Assembly: GCA_021772245.1 (NCBI GenBank)
Contig: JAJFMH010000047.1
Coordinates: forward strand, 1 to 42,366
Reading direction: 5' to 3'
DNA length: 42,366 nucleotides
Origin: Chlamydiota bacterium
Lineage (GTDB): Bacteria; Chlamydiota; Chlamydiia; Chlamydiales; Simkaniaceae
Positions 1-8,870 of the stretch are shown here, piece by piece. The notes under the pieces were generated by a model, which saw nothing but the letters and a program-made list of their open reading frames with translations, had not been told where the DNA came from and ran no database searches. The translations under genes were made by a program, and so were the position numbers. Each line of letters begins with the position of its first letter. Within the stretch, counting starts at the first letter, position 1.

Positions 1-1358
1 ACCTCACTATTATTGATACTCCTGGACATGAAGCTTTTACGATCATGCGTAAAAGAGGGGTCTCCATCACAGATGTAGCTGTTCTTGTTATCGCAGGTGA
101 TGAAGGTATGAAGCCTCAAACAATAGAAGCTATGAACCAGGCAAAAGCATCTAATGTCCCTATTATCGTTGCAATTAATAAATGCGATAAGGAAGGATTT
201 GATATTGAGAATGTTTATCGTCAACTTGCAGATAATGAACTTCTTCCAGAAAGCTGGGGTGGTACGACAATTACAGTAAAATGCTCAGCTGCAACCGGAG
301 AAGGAATTAAAGATCTAATTGAAATGCTGATTCTACAATCTGAAGTTCTAGAACTCAAAGCAAACCCTAAATCACGAGCTAGAGGCTCTGTCATTGAATC
401 GCAGCTTCATAAAGGCTTTGGCCCAGTTGCGACTGTTCTTGTTCAAAATGGAACCTTAAACATTGGAGATGCAGTAGTTATTGATCATATCTATGGAAGA
501 ATCAAAACTCTTCACGATGAATATGGGAAATCTCTTACCTCTGCTGGTCCATCAACTCCTGTAAAAATCACAGGACTATCTGGTGTTCCAGAAGCAGGAA
601 GTGAGTTTATTGCAGTAGAGAGTGAAAAGGTTGCTAGAAAGCTTACGCAAGATCGAGAATCTGGCCATAAAAGAGCGCTCCTAAAGCAAACAAAATTAGA
701 TGGCATGGAAGCTCTTTTCCAAAAACATACTGAAAAAGCGGAAAGAAAAAGTCTTAATCTAATTATTAGAGCGGACGTACAAGGTTCGGTCGAGGCTGTA
801 AAAGAATCTATTTTCAAGTTACCTCAAGATAAAGTAGAAATTACAATAGTATCAGCTGATGTTGGTGAAATCTCTGAGTCTGATGTTGAACTTGCAATGG
901 CATCTAGCGCGATTATTCTTGGCTTCCATACACAAGTAGAAAGCCACGCAGAAGGTATTATCAAACAATCCAAGACGGTTATTTCTCTTCATGAAGTGAT
1001 TTATCACTTAATTAATGAAGTGAAGTCGCACATGGAAGAGACTCTCGATAAGATCCGAGTTGAGACTCTTTCAGGTTCTGCTAGAGTGCAAGAAGTCTTT
1101 AAGTCTTCTAAACTTGGTCTTATTGCAGGTTGTATTGTCACATCAGGGACGCTGAAACGAAACCAGCTTTATCGAGTGATGAGAGGTAGCGAAAAAGTTT
1201 GGGAAGGCGGAGTTGCATCTTTGAAACGTGTAAAAGAAGACGTAAAGGAAATTACAAAAGGTTTAGAGTGCGGTATTCTGCTTAATAACTTTAGCGATTT
1301 ACAACCAGAAGATGAAATCGAATCCTACGATGTTACCTTCGTAAAACAAAAGCTTTAG
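1..1358 (+). CDS. infB: Translation initiation factor IF-2, C-terminal part (5' end outside window)
   Basis: IF-2 is the GTPase that places initiator fMet-tRNA on the 30S subunit and promotes subunit joining in the cytosol. The reading frame is already open at the window start (frame beginning at base 3) and encodes the G3 motif DTPGHEAF, then G4 NKCD and G5 SAATGEG. The P-loop and the N-terminal region lie upstream of the window. After the G domain come the EF-Tu-like domain II, the IF-2 domain 3 (around ADVQGSVEAV) and the C-terminal fMet-tRNA-binding domain, ending ...DVTFVKQKL. rbfA starts 3 bases after the stop, so the two are surely cotranscribed. The first internal ATG at 45 is not the start. 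No oddities are seen in the visible part. Confidence 0.97.
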   Translation, partial: LTIIDTPGHEAFTIMRKRGVSITDVAVLVIAGDEGMKPQTIEAMNQAKASNVPIIVAINKCDKEGFDIENVYRQLADNELLPESWGGTTITVKCSAATGEGIKDLIEMLILQSEVLELKANPKSRARGSVIESQLHKGFGPVATVLVQNGTLNIGDAVVIDHIYGRIKTLHDEYGKSLTSAGPSTPVKITGLSGVPEAGSEFIAVESEKVARKLTQDRESGHKRALLKQTKLDGMEALFQKHTEKAERKSLNLIIRADVQGSVEAVKESIFKLPQDKVEITIVSADVGEISESDVELAMASSAIILGFHTQVESHAEGIIKQSKTVISLHEVIYHLINEVKSHMEETLDKIRVETLSGSARVQEVFKSSKLGLIAGCIVTSGTLKRNQLYRVMRGSEKVWEGGVASLKRVKEDVKEITKGLECGILLNNFSDLQPEDEIESYDVTFVKQKL

Positions 1359-1361
1359 CAT

Positions 1362-1739
1362 ATGGAAAATAAAAGAGTTAAAAGACTAAATTCCCTTCTT
1401 AGAGAAGTGATTTCAGAGGTTATCAACAAGGATGTTCACAATCCAAATATTGCAGAATTTACCTCTGTAACTAGCGTAGACATTTCTGCAGATTTGCAGA
1501 ATGCTAAAGTTTATATAAGTGTAATAGGTTCTGATGAGGATCGAGAAAAAACTGTTGCGGCGTTGCAGACTGCCGCAGGCTTTATTTCCGTCTTATCTTC
1601 TAAAAAAGTCACAATGCGCTACTTTCCATCGCTTCTTTTTAAAGAAGATAAAACAGCTGATCACTACATGAAAATTGAATCCATTCTGCAAGAGATCAAC
1701 GAAAAAAATCCCCAAGACTCTGATGACTCTAATAGCTAA
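1362..1739 (+). CDS. rbfA: Ribosome-binding factor A
   Basis: RbfA is a small KH-fold factor that binds the 30S subunit during late 16S rRNA maturation. The 125-residue product has the usual length and family pattern: an N-terminal helix with VKRLNSLLREVISEVI, the central region SADLQNAKVYISVIG, and the RYFPSLLFKEDKTADHYMKIESIL segment. The start ATG lies three bases after the infB stop, and the gene overlaps the truB start. It is the second gene of the infB-rbfA-truB-ribF cluster, which strengthens the call. Confidence 0.95.
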   Translation: MENKRVKRLNSLLREVISEVINKDVHNPNIAEFTSVTSVDISADLQNAKVYISVIGSDEDREKTVAALQTAAGFISVLSSKKVTMRYFPSLLFKEDKTADHYMKIESILQEINEKNPQDSDDSNS

Positions 1740-2436
1740 CGACAAAAAAACTGGCATTCTCTTAGTTGATAAGCAACGAGGAAGAACTGCTTTTTATCTC
1801 ATCAAAGTACTTCGTAAACTCTCATCTATTAAAAAGGTTGGTCACGCGGGAACTCTTGATCCTTTTGCTACTGGCGTCATGATTCTTCTTATTGGAAAAG
1901 ATTTTACCAAACTGTCAGATCAATTTATGGGCCTCGATAAAGAGTATATCGCAACCCTTCACCTCGGTGAAGAGACGACAACTTATGATCTTGATGGAGA
2001 TATTGTAAATTCATCAGATATCGTTCCTACAAAAAATCAGCTAGACGAAAAGCTTCAAGATTTTCAAGGTGACTTTGAGCAAATTCCTCCTATGTTTTCT
2101 GCTAAGAAAGTAGATGGAAAAAAACTCTATGATCTTGCCCGAAAAGGTATTGAAATAGAGAGAAAACCCTGCAAAATAAATGCTGAAACAACTCTTTTAG
2201 AATACTCTTATCCAAAAGTTGTATTGAAAATCAAATGCTCCAAGGGAACATACATCAGATCAATTGCGCATGATCTGGGAAAAAAACTTGGTTGTTTTGC
2301 TCACCTCAAAGAGCTTGTTCGAACAAGAGTTGGCAATTATCACCTAGAAGATTGTATAAAGGGAGATGACTTAGTAAGTGGCAAAGCAGATTACACCTCC
2401 TTTTTACAAGAATATGAAGATTCTAACATCTCTTGA
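1723..2436 (+). CDS. truB: tRNA pseudouridine(55) synthase TruB
   Basis: TruB converts U55 in the T-loop of elongator tRNAs to pseudouridine. The catalytic motif GHAGTLDPFATG is intact, with catalytic Asp at about residue 46, and the later motifs PPMFSAKKVDGKKLY and KGTYIRSIAHDLG are present. I chose the ATG at 1723 (237 residues) because the product then begins just before GILLVDKQRG, the usual N-terminus of the family. An ATG at 1675 would add 16 residues lying entirely inside rbfA. The gene overlaps the end of rbfA by 17 bases and the start of ribF by 23, indicating translational coupling. The length is at the short end for the family, and no C-terminal PUA domain is apparent. Confidence 0.94.
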   Translation: MTLIANDKKTGILLVDKQRGRTAFYLIKVLRKLSSIKKVGHAGTLDPFATGVMILLIGKDFTKLSDQFMGLDKEYIATLHLGEETTTYDLDGDIVNSSDIVPTKNQLDEKLQDFQGDFEQIPPMFSAKKVDGKKLYDLARKGIEIERKPCKINAETTLLEYSYPKVVLKIKCSKGTYIRSIAHDLGKKLGCFAHLKELVRTRVGNYHLEDCIKGDDLVSGKADYTSFLQEYEDSNIS

Positions 2437-3184
2437 TCATTCTATAGACAAACTCCCCAGACCTATTGCACTTACGATCGGAAATTTTGATGGTATGCAT
2501 TTGGGCCACCAAATGCTGTTTGATAAAATGAAGGAGTACACCAAAGAAAGAGGAACCAATGCAGCTCTTTCTTTTTCTAATCACCCCTCTCATGTCTTTA
2601 GTAAACAAGTAACTTTCCCTTTCATCTATGACGCAGAAGAAAAGATCATTCGATTCGAAAAAATTGGAGTTGATGTGTTGTACCTGCTTACATTCACCCA
2701 AGATTTTGCAAATACTCCCTATGATGCTTTTTTAAGAACACTTCACAAAGCTCTTCCATTCTCTCATTTAGTGCTAGGCTCTGATGCTGCTCTTGGAAAA
2801 AATCGAGAAGGAACGCCATCTAATCTACAGGTACTTGGAAAAAAACTTGGCTTTACTTGTGATTTTTTAGAAAAAAAAACAATGTTTGATCGAGTAATTT
2901 CAAGTAGAACAATAAGAGAGCTTATTCTTGATGGAAATATCGAAACAGCCAATACTTTCTTAGGAAGAGAGTATGAGATAAAAATTCTACAAAATCACAT
3001 CAAAAAAAATAAGATTATAGTTCCTAAAACCAACCTCTTGTTCCCCAAAGATGGGCAATATCTGGGAAAGTTAAACTCATTAAAAGAACCAGTGACCATT
3101 CTGGTTAAAAACCAAATTTTATCTGTTGCATGTCAACAACAAAGTACGGAGAAAAAAATTATTTCTCTCACTTTTTTAAAATAA
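2414..3184 (+). CDS. ribF: RibF-type FAD synthetase with a shortened, degenerate riboflavin-kinase half
   Basis: Bacterial RibF is normally a bifunctional enzyme of about 300 residues. The N-terminal half adenylates FMN to FAD and the C-terminal half phosphorylates riboflavin to FMN. The N-terminal half is well preserved: GNFDGMHLGH (H29-L-G-H32) and ISSRTIREL near residues 162-170. The start ATG at 2414 overlaps truB and gives 256 residues. The upstream in-frame codon at 2378 would add 12 residues inside truB. Only about 80 residues follow the synthetase half. The expected GFPTAN signature of the kinase is reduced to VPKTNLLFPKDGQY, and the region with the catalytic Glu and the C-terminal helix is missing. 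FAD synthetase activity is likely. Kinase activity is doubtful, which is inference from sequence reading only. Confidence 0.88.
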   Translation: MKILTSLDHSIDKLPRPIALTIGNFDGMHLGHQMLFDKMKEYTKERGTNAALSFSNHPSHVFSKQVTFPFIYDAEEKIIRFEKIGVDVLYLLTFTQDFANTPYDAFLRTLHKALPFSHLVLGSDAALGKNREGTPSNLQVLGKKLGFTCDFLEKKTMFDRVISSRTIRELILDGNIETANTFLGREYEIKILQNHIKKNKIIVPKTNLLFPKDGQYLGKLNSLKEPVTILVKNQILSVACQQQSTEKKIISLTFLK

Positions 3185-3211
3185 TTTTTTAATTGCTTGT
3201 TAAATGTGGTG

Positions 3212-3240
3212 CTGCTGAAAAAACTCATCTTTGCTATACT
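3212..3240 (+). promoter_or_regulatory. Putative promoter of ychF
   Basis: The gap between ribF and ychF contains TATACT at 3235-3240, one mismatch from the -10 consensus, about 30 bases before the ychF start. The -35 side is poor (CTGCTG at 3212-3217 with a 17-base spacer). ychF may instead be read through from ribF. A Shine-Dalgarno-like AGAGAGG precedes the ychF ATG. Confidence 0.3.
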
Positions 3241-3269
3241 TATCTCCTTCTAATAAGAGAGGTTAAAAA

Positions 3270-4364
3270 ATGTCAACATTATCAATCGGGATAGTAGGTC
3301 TTCCAAACGTTGGAAAATCAACTCTTTTTAATGCACTTACAAAAAAAGGAGCAAAAGCATCCAACTTTCCCTTCTGTACGATTGATCCAAATGTTGGCAT
3401 TGTAGATGTTGATGATGAAAGGCTAGAAATTCTTTCCAAAATTTCAGGCAGTAAAAAGATCATTCCTGCAACTCTAACATTTGTGGATATTGCCGGTCTT
3501 GTGAAAGGAGCTGCATCTGGCGAAGGCCTTGGAAATAAATTCTTAGCCAACATTAGAGAAGGTGATGCGATTTTACACGTAGTTCGTTGCTTCGATGATG
3601 ACAACGTCATTCATGTAGAAGGAAAGGTAGATCCAATTTCAGATATTGAAGTGATTAACCTAGAACTTATTTTAGCTGACCTTCAAATGACTGAAAACAG
3701 CCTTCAAAAACTTGAAAAGCAGGCTAAAGGTAATAAGTCTCTACTTCCAACTGTTGAACTGCTACAAAAAATAAAAAACCATCTTAATGAAAATCAACCT
3801 GTTAGATCCCTAGAATTTAACAAAGAAGAAAAAGAACTTCTTAATAAATACAATTTCTTGACTGCTAAAAAAGTTATTTACGCCACAAATGTATCTGAAG
3901 ATTGCCTTGGCTCTGAAACAAACAAATACGTGCAGGTCGTAAAGGATCACGCAGCAAAAGAGAATGCTGATGTGATAACCTTTTCAGCAAAACTTGAAGA
4001 AGAACTTATTAGCCTCTCCAAAGAAGAGGCAAAAGAATATCTCCAAGAACTTGGGCTAGAAGAACCTGGTCTAAATCGTATGATTAGAAAGTGTTTTGCA
4101 ACACTTGATTTAATTACCTATTTAACAACTGGTGAAATGGAAACACGAGCTTGGACAATCAAACAAGGCACTAAAGCGCCAGAAGCCGCTGGTAAAATCC
4201 ATGGAGATATCCAAAAAGGCTTTATTAGAGCTGAGGTAGTATCTTTTGATGACATGGTGGAATATCAAGGAAGAACCGGCGCTAAAGAGGCCGGCAAAGC
4301 AAATGCTGAAGGAAAAGAGTATGTCGTTAAAGATGGCGATGTAGTTTTATTTTTCCACAATTAA
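3270..4364 (+). CDS. ychF: YchF/Obg-like ATPase (OLA1 family)
   Basis: YchF is a ribosome-associated P-loop nucleotidase of the TRAFAC class that prefers ATP. The 364-residue protein shows the P-loop GLPNVGKST at residues 10-18, switch II [21 protein letters not shown] sequence, and NVSE in place of the NKxD of true GTPases, as is typical of this family. A C-terminal TGS domain contains [20 protein letters not shown] and ends [11 protein letters not shown]. Length and motifs are normal. It follows ribF, as I recall from Chlamydia gene order, supporting a chlamydial origin. Its last 18 bases overlap the convergent cyclase gene. Confidence 0.97.
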   Translation: MSTLSIGIVGLPNVGKSTLFNALTKKGAKASNFPFCTIDPNVGIVDVDDERLEILSKISGSKKIIPATLTFVDIAGLVKGAASGEGLGNKFLANIREGDAILHVVRCFDDDNVIHVEGKVDPISDIEVINLELILADLQMTENSLQKLEKQAKGNKSLLPTVELLQKIKNHLNENQPVRSLEFNKEEKELLNKYNFLTAKKVIYATNVSEDCLGSETNKYVQVVKDHAAKENADVITFSAKLEEELISLSKEEAKEYLQELGLEEPGLNRMIRKCFATLDLITYLTTGEMETRAWTIKQGTKAPEAAGKIHGDIQKGFIRAEVVSFDDMVEYQGRTGAKEAGKANAEGKEYVVKDGDVVLFFHN

Positions 4365-5036
4365 TCCAACAGCGCGAATAGCGCTTTCTGAACCTAGCCG
4401 TACTTTAGGTGGCAGCGCTACTATATATGCGCCACAGGGCGGCATCTCATCTAAATTCGTAAGATTTTCTATGATATATTTCCCTTGCCCAAGCAATAGT
4501 TTATGTACTGGAAAATTCATATTGGATCCATCTGGTGAAAGTGTATCGATACCAATGCCAACAATTTCCTTACTTAGTAAATAAGCTACGCTCTTTTCAG
4601 AGAATCCTGGAAAGTGCATTTGCTTATCGTCTTGCATGTTACGATATTTTTCGGGAGTTTCCCAAAACTTGCTCCAACCAGTAAAAGCTACTACAAGACT
4701 GTTTTTTTCAATTTTACCATATTTTTTTTCAAAAGCGATAACATCATCTTTACATAGAAAAAAATCTGGGTGCACTTTCTCTCGAACATCAATAATGTAT
4801 ACTTTTACAAAAAATTGATTGATAGAAATATCACCTATCGCATTGGCACCTTCATAAAAGTGATTAGGCGCGTCCATATGCGTTCCCACACCTGCGTGGG
4901 ATTTGTAACTCATTACGCATACGCCTTGATTGTAGTTCATCTTAACTTCATGAGAAAATCCACAAGAGCCATTCCAAGTAGGAATATCTCCATCTAAAAA
5001 ATGAGTTAGATCAACTAATTTACAATTTTCAAACAT
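4347..5036 (-). CDS. Cyclase-family metal-dependent hydrolase (kynurenine formamidase-like)
   Basis: The 229-residue protein belongs to the Cyclase superfamily (PF04199), which includes kynurenine formamidase and isatin hydrolase. These are small cytosolic metal-dependent enzymes that open or close amide and ester rings. It begins with the typical FENCKLVDLTHFLDGDIPTW and carries the metal-binding signature GVGTHMDAPNH around residues 49-59. VVAFTGWSKFW and GIGIDTLSPDGSN follow as in the family. The substrate cannot be told. No other tryptophan-breakdown gene is present, so kynB is not assigned. It lies directly downstream of the copper ATPase with an 8-base overlap, so the two are probably one transcript. 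Its 3' end overlaps convergent ychF by 18 bases. Confidence 0.82.
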   Translation of the reverse strand: MFENCKLVDLTHFLDGDIPTWNGSCGFSHEVKMNYNQGVCVMSYKSHAGVGTHMDAPNHFYEGANAIGDISINQFFVKVYIIDVREKVHPDFFLCKDDVIAFEKKYGKIEKNSLVVAFTGWSKFWETPEKYRNMQDDKQMHFPGFSEKSVAYLLSKEIVGIGIDTLSPDGSNMNFPVHKLLLGQGKYIIENLTNLDEMPPCGAYIVALPPKVRLGSESAIRAVGLIVEK

Positions 5037-7146
5037 CGAGTTTCTTCCTATCTAGCATGATAGCATTTGTGATCACAGAAATCGAACTAAGTGCCATTGT
5101 AATACTTGCAATAATGGGACTTAAAAATCCAATCGCGGCAAGAGGCACAGCTAAAATATTATATACAAAAGCTAAAAATAAGTTTTGTTTGATTTTGGAA
5201 TAGGCCAACCTTGAGAGTGTTATTGCTCGATAAATAGTCATTGGATCAGATCTCATAAGACCAATTTCAGAGCTTTCCATAGCAACATCTGTTCCAGTGC
5301 TCAGCGCAAATCCTACATCAGCTTTTGCTAACGATGGAGCATCATTTACACCATCACCAACGAACCCAACAAACATACTCTTTTGCAGGTCTTCCACGTG
5401 TTTGACTTTCTGGGCCGGAAGAACTTTTGCAAAAAAATCACTGATTCCAACTTCTTTTGCTACTTTTGCGACAATTTCTTCCTTATCACCTGAAATAAGA
5501 TAGGGCCTAATATTATCGGCTTGCAATTTTGCAATGAGCTCTTTGGCACCTTTTTTTACTCTATCTTCTAACGCAATTTCTGCTACAAGTTTACTACCTG
5601 CTCCAAGTAAAACCTCTATAAAATCATGGTCTTGATACTTTGAGACATCTATTTTATTTTCTTGCAAAAACGCTTTAGACCCTAGAAAATATATTTCACC
5701 TTGAATCTTGCCTTGTATACCTTTACCAGCAATGTCTTTAAAATCTGTAACTTCCAATAAATCCAGCTTTTGCAATTCCAAAATGTTTGCAATTCCCTTT
5801 GATAGAGGATGATTAGAACCTGATGCTAAACTACCTGCAATTTGATACGCCTTTTTCTCTTCTATCTCTTCAACATGAATTGAGCGTACATTTAGCTCCC
5901 CTGCAGTTATAGTTCCAGTTTTATCCAAACATAGCGCTTGCAACTTATGCATTTTTTCAAGAGCACTTGGACTTTTAATCAAAATCCCCTCTTTGGCGCC
6001 TTTGGAAGTTACAACCATAATCACAATAGGTGTTGCTAAACCAAGCGCGCAAGGACAGGCAATTATAAGTGTTGCAATTGCTCGCACCATAGCTTCTTGA
6101 GCGGTTTGACCAAAAAAATAATTCAAAACAAATGTGATTATTGATACCCCTATGATGCTAGGCACAAAATAGGATGAAATTTTATCTGCTAATCGCTGAA
6201 TAGGTGCTTTGGTATTTTGTGCATTTTTTACAAGATCAATTATCTGCGATAAAACTGTATTGTTGATATCTTTGGTGATTTCTATTTCAAGCGTTTCATC
6301 TTGATTAATAGTCCCTGAAAAAACGGTATCGCCCATCTTTTTTCGTATGGGAACACTTTCTCCCGTGAGCATGGCTTCATCGACGTGGGACTCACCTTTT
6401 ACAACAACTCCATCAACTGGAATCTTATCAAATGGACGAATAAGAGCTTTATCACCAATCTTTATCTCTTCAATCAGAAGCGAAACAAGCTTATTGTCTC
6501 GATAAACACTTGCCTCCTTCGGCTGCATATTAAGAAGAGCCTTCATAGAACTAGACGCTCTATTTTTTGATCTTTCTTCGAGCAGTTTTCCAAGCAAGAT
6601 AAGAGTAATTAAGATAGCACTAGTTTCAAAATACAAGGCAGTATCAATTTTTAAGAAAAAATTAATACTGGAATAAATAAAAGCAACACTTGTGCCAAGC
6701 GCTACAAGTACATCCATCCCTACATATCCAGCCTTTATCGATTGAATGCTTCCTTTATAAAAAGGATAACCGCCAATTGCTTGCACAAGAGTAGCTAAGA
6801 AGAATTGATATACAGGATGCAAAGTAAAAGAATAAGAAAACAAATGAGAAATCATTGTCACAAACAAGGGAAAAGAAAGAGCTGCGGAAATAATTGTTTG
6901 AAAAACTAAACTAGACGAACCCTTCTTTTTTTCCTCAGGTTCTAACATATATCCAAGAGAAATGATTTTCTTTTGGATTTTCTTTGGACTTGTTTGATCC
7001 TCTGCATAGGAAATAGACACGGCTCCACTTGCAAAATTAATGGCTACATCAGATACGCCGTTGATTAAAAAAAGCACCTTAGAGATTTTTTCAATACAAG
7101 AAGCGCATCGTAAATTCGTAATTTTTGCTTCAAATTTCTGAGTCAT
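5029..7146 (-). CDS. copA: Copper-type P1B ATPase
   Basis: This is a heavy-metal-exporting P-type ATPase. The 705-residue product has one N-terminal HMA domain with the metal-binding pair CASC (C14 and C17), eight predicted membrane segments, CPCAL in the sixth, the phosphorylation motif DKTGT, NHPLSKG (HP motif of the nucleotide domain) and GDGVNDAPSL. The last two helices carry YN and MALSS patterns, which fit Cu(+) specificity. I chose the ATG at 7146 because GGAG sits 8 bases before it and the HMA fold starts right away. An ATG at 7185 would add 13 residues without a ribosome-binding site. It is coupled to the downstream cyclase gene. No copper chaperone or regulator is adjacent. Confidence 0.93.
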   Translation of the reverse strand: MTQKFEAKITNLRCASCIEKISKVLFLINGVSDVAINFASGAVSISYAEDQTSPKKIQKKIISLGYMLEPEEKKKGSSSLVFQTIISAALSFPLFVTMISHLFSYSFTLHPVYQFFLATLVQAIGGYPFYKGSIQSIKAGYVGMDVLVALGTSVAFIYSSINFFLKIDTALYFETSAILITLILLGKLLEERSKNRASSSMKALLNMQPKEASVYRDNKLVSLLIEEIKIGDKALIRPFDKIPVDGVVVKGESHVDEAMLTGESVPIRKKMGDTVFSGTINQDETLEIEITKDINNTVLSQIIDLVKNAQNTKAPIQRLADKISSYFVPSIIGVSIITFVLNYFFGQTAQEAMVRAIATLIIACPCALGLATPIVIMVVTSKGAKEGILIKSPSALEKMHKLQALCLDKTGTITAGELNVRSIHVEEIEEKKAYQIAGSLASGSNHPLSKGIANILELQKLDLLEVTDFKDIAGKGIQGKIQGEIYFLGSKAFLQENKIDVSKYQDHDFIEVLLGAGSKLVAEIALEDRVKKGAKELIAKLQADNIRPYLISGDKEEIVAKVAKEVGISDFFAKVLPAQKVKHVEDLQKSMFVGFVGDGVNDAPSLAKADVGFALSTGTDVAMESSEIGLMRSDPMTIYRAITLSRLAYSKIKQNLFLAFVYNILAVPLAAIGFLSPIIASITMALSSISVITNAIMLDRKKLDV

Positions 7147-7229
7147 TTCTTTGGCTCCATGTAAATTGATATTATTGAAGCTCATCTACGATTGAGATAT
7201 TTTTCACAAGAATGTTTTAAAAATAAAAT

Positions 7230-8015
7230 TTATTTAGTTTCATATTTTTTTAAATACGTATCCCAAAGAGTTGGGTAATGATCTTTCAATAACCCATCTA
7301 TTTCTTTACAAGTCTCCTTTGAAAATTTTCTACTATGAAAAAAGAGATCCTTTTTTGATGAAAATTTCTCATTGTATGGAGCAAGAGTATTAAAATTTCT
7401 TCTTAAATGCTCTTCAAATTCTGGATAATCGCTCATAAAAACATCCAGTTGCTCACTGGATTCATTCAGAAAGTTTAAAAGTTTATAAATAACCTTTCTA
7501 GGTTTTTTCACAAGATCTTCGTAATAGATAAGTAGTTTCGTTTTTGGGTTGCTCCAATTATGGTAGCAAAGAATATTGTCTAAATAACTTGTAAATCCTC
7601 CCATGCAACTTTTAGCAGATTCAAGTAAATCAACTTCATTACAAAACCTCCATCTTGGAATGCACTCTTTGTAATTGCGAAGTAGTAGTATCATTTTATT
7701 CGACTCTGAATCAATTTCCGTCAGCAACTCTGCATTTTTTGTAAAATATAGACTTTTTTTGGAGAAATCCCTTTCTAAACTTAAGGGATTTACAAGTGAT
7801 GTAGTCTCAAGCCACGGCATATCGATATGCCTAAGTGTTTTTTTTGTGAGCTTTTGTGTGATCGCCAAAAGCAAATGAGCACCGCTATGAGGGTAACTAA
7901 GTAGAAACTGCTCGTGATGTATTGTTTCTGGATAAATTGGGTCAACATAATCACTAAAACAATTGGGTGACCAGATTACAAGTAGAAAAAAGCATTTTTT
8001 CAGAATAAATTTCAT
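7230..8015 (-). CDS. Exported sulfotransferase-fold protein, copy A (catalytic residues replaced)
   Basis: This is the last of five tandem paralogs of the Sulfotransfer_1 type. The 261-residue product has a signal sequence (about residues 1-21, ending NCFS) followed at once by the PAPS 5'-phosphosulfate loop region. That loop reads YPHSGAH at 41-47, with His43 where active enzymes carry Lys. The position of the catalytic His in the paralogs (YRTH or FRTH) is Lys93 here (YFTKN). The 3'-phosphate site LLRNYKECIPR and the C-terminal HSRKFSKE...YPTLWDTYL signature are kept. With both catalytic positions changed it is probably a non-catalytic member, perhaps ligand-binding. The gene is 7 bases downstream of copy B and presumably cotranscribed with it. 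Confidence 0.85.
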   Translation of the reverse strand: MKFILKKCFFLLVIWSPNCFSDYVDPIYPETIHHEQFLLSYPHSGAHLLLAITQKLTKKTLRHIDMPWLETTSLVNPLSLERDFSKKSLYFTKNAELLTEIDSESNKMILLLRNYKECIPRWRFCNEVDLLESAKSCMGGFTSYLDNILCYHNWSNPKTKLLIYYEDLVKKPRKVIYKLLNFLNESSEQLDVFMSDYPEFEEHLRRNFNTLAPYNEKFSSKKDLFFHSRKFSKETCKEIDGLLKDHYPTLWDTYLKKYETK

Positions 8016-8022
8016 TTCAGCT

Positions 8023-8799
8023 CTAAGTTTTATATCTCTTTAAATATTTTTTCCAAAGATTAGGATAATTCTTTTGAATATGGCCATCCATTTCTATAAG
8101 AGACTCATTTTTAAAATTTCTCGAATGATAAATTAGTTTATCACCACCAGATGACCAAGCATCCTTGACAGGACATTGCTTTCGATATAATTGGATTAAC
8201 TTTTCACGAAAGGATTTTTCATCTTCAAATACCTGATCCATCTGAGTAATATCTTCGCCTAAAAACTGCAGTATTTTCTCAACATTCCCTCTCAAATCCA
8301 AAATGAGATCCTCATAATAAATCAGAAGTTTAGTATCAGGATTCTTCCACCTATCAAAACACCTCAGATTTCTAATATAATGACAAAACCCACCTTCTTC
8401 ACTTAGGACTGCATGCTTAAACTCTGCCTCAGAATATTGACATGCTCTTGGAATGCATTCCTTATAATTTCTTAAAACTACAAGAAGCTTGTTTTTATCT
8501 TGATTAATCTTATCAAAAAAACCACCAGGAATATGGGTTCTATATAGAGTGGACTTATCAAAGTTCAAATCCAATTCAAGTCTATTTACCCCGGGATGAG
8601 AGACTCTCCATTGCTTTTTAATAAGTAACACTGGTTTTCTTGTAATAGCCTGAATTGAACCAATTGTTAAGTTGGTGCCAGAGATCGGAAATGTAAGTAA
8701 AAACTCAGAGTTAATAATCTCCTCTGGGGAATGAATGTCTAGCTGCTTCGTGAAGGAAGAAGTAAAGTAGAAAATTAAGCTCAAAAATAAATATTTCAT
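8023..8799 (-). CDS. Exported sulfotransferase-fold protein, copy B (catalytic Lys replaced)
   Basis: Fourth in the transcription order of the tandem family. The ATG at 8799 gives 258 residues with a hydrophobic signal sequence (residues 1-17). An in-frame GTG at 8808 is possible, but it adds only MIK. The phosphosulfate loop reads FPISGTN with Ile39 in place of the catalytic Lys. The general-base His is kept (YRTH, H89), as is VVLRNYKECIPR, the 3'-phosphate site. KLLIYYEDL and the C-terminal pattern HSRNFKNE...YPNLWKKYLKRY are shared with the other copies. Loss of the Lys should weaken sulfuryl transfer strongly if it works as in known sulfotransferases. There are 71 bases between this start and the end of copy C. 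Confidence 0.85.
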   Translation of the reverse strand: MKYLFLSLIFYFTSSFTKQLDIHSPEEIINSEFLLTFPISGTNLTIGSIQAITRKPVLLIKKQWRVSHPGVNRLELDLNFDKSTLYRTHIPGGFFDKINQDKNKLLVVLRNYKECIPRACQYSEAEFKHAVLSEEGGFCHYIRNLRCFDRWKNPDTKLLIYYEDLILDLRGNVEKILQFLGEDITQMDQVFEDEKSFREKLIQLYRKQCPVKDAWSSGGDKLIYHSRNFKNESLIEMDGHIQKNYPNLWKKYLKRYKT

Positions 8800-8870
8800 T
8801 TTTATCACATTTGAATCAAATCTAGAAATAGGAGTTTTAAATTATACAGATTACATAATACATTTATTTT

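Noticed and set aside
3263-3610. A 115-codon minus-strand frame
   Set aside because: It lies wholly opposite the 5' end of ychF, whose coding evidence is overwhelming.
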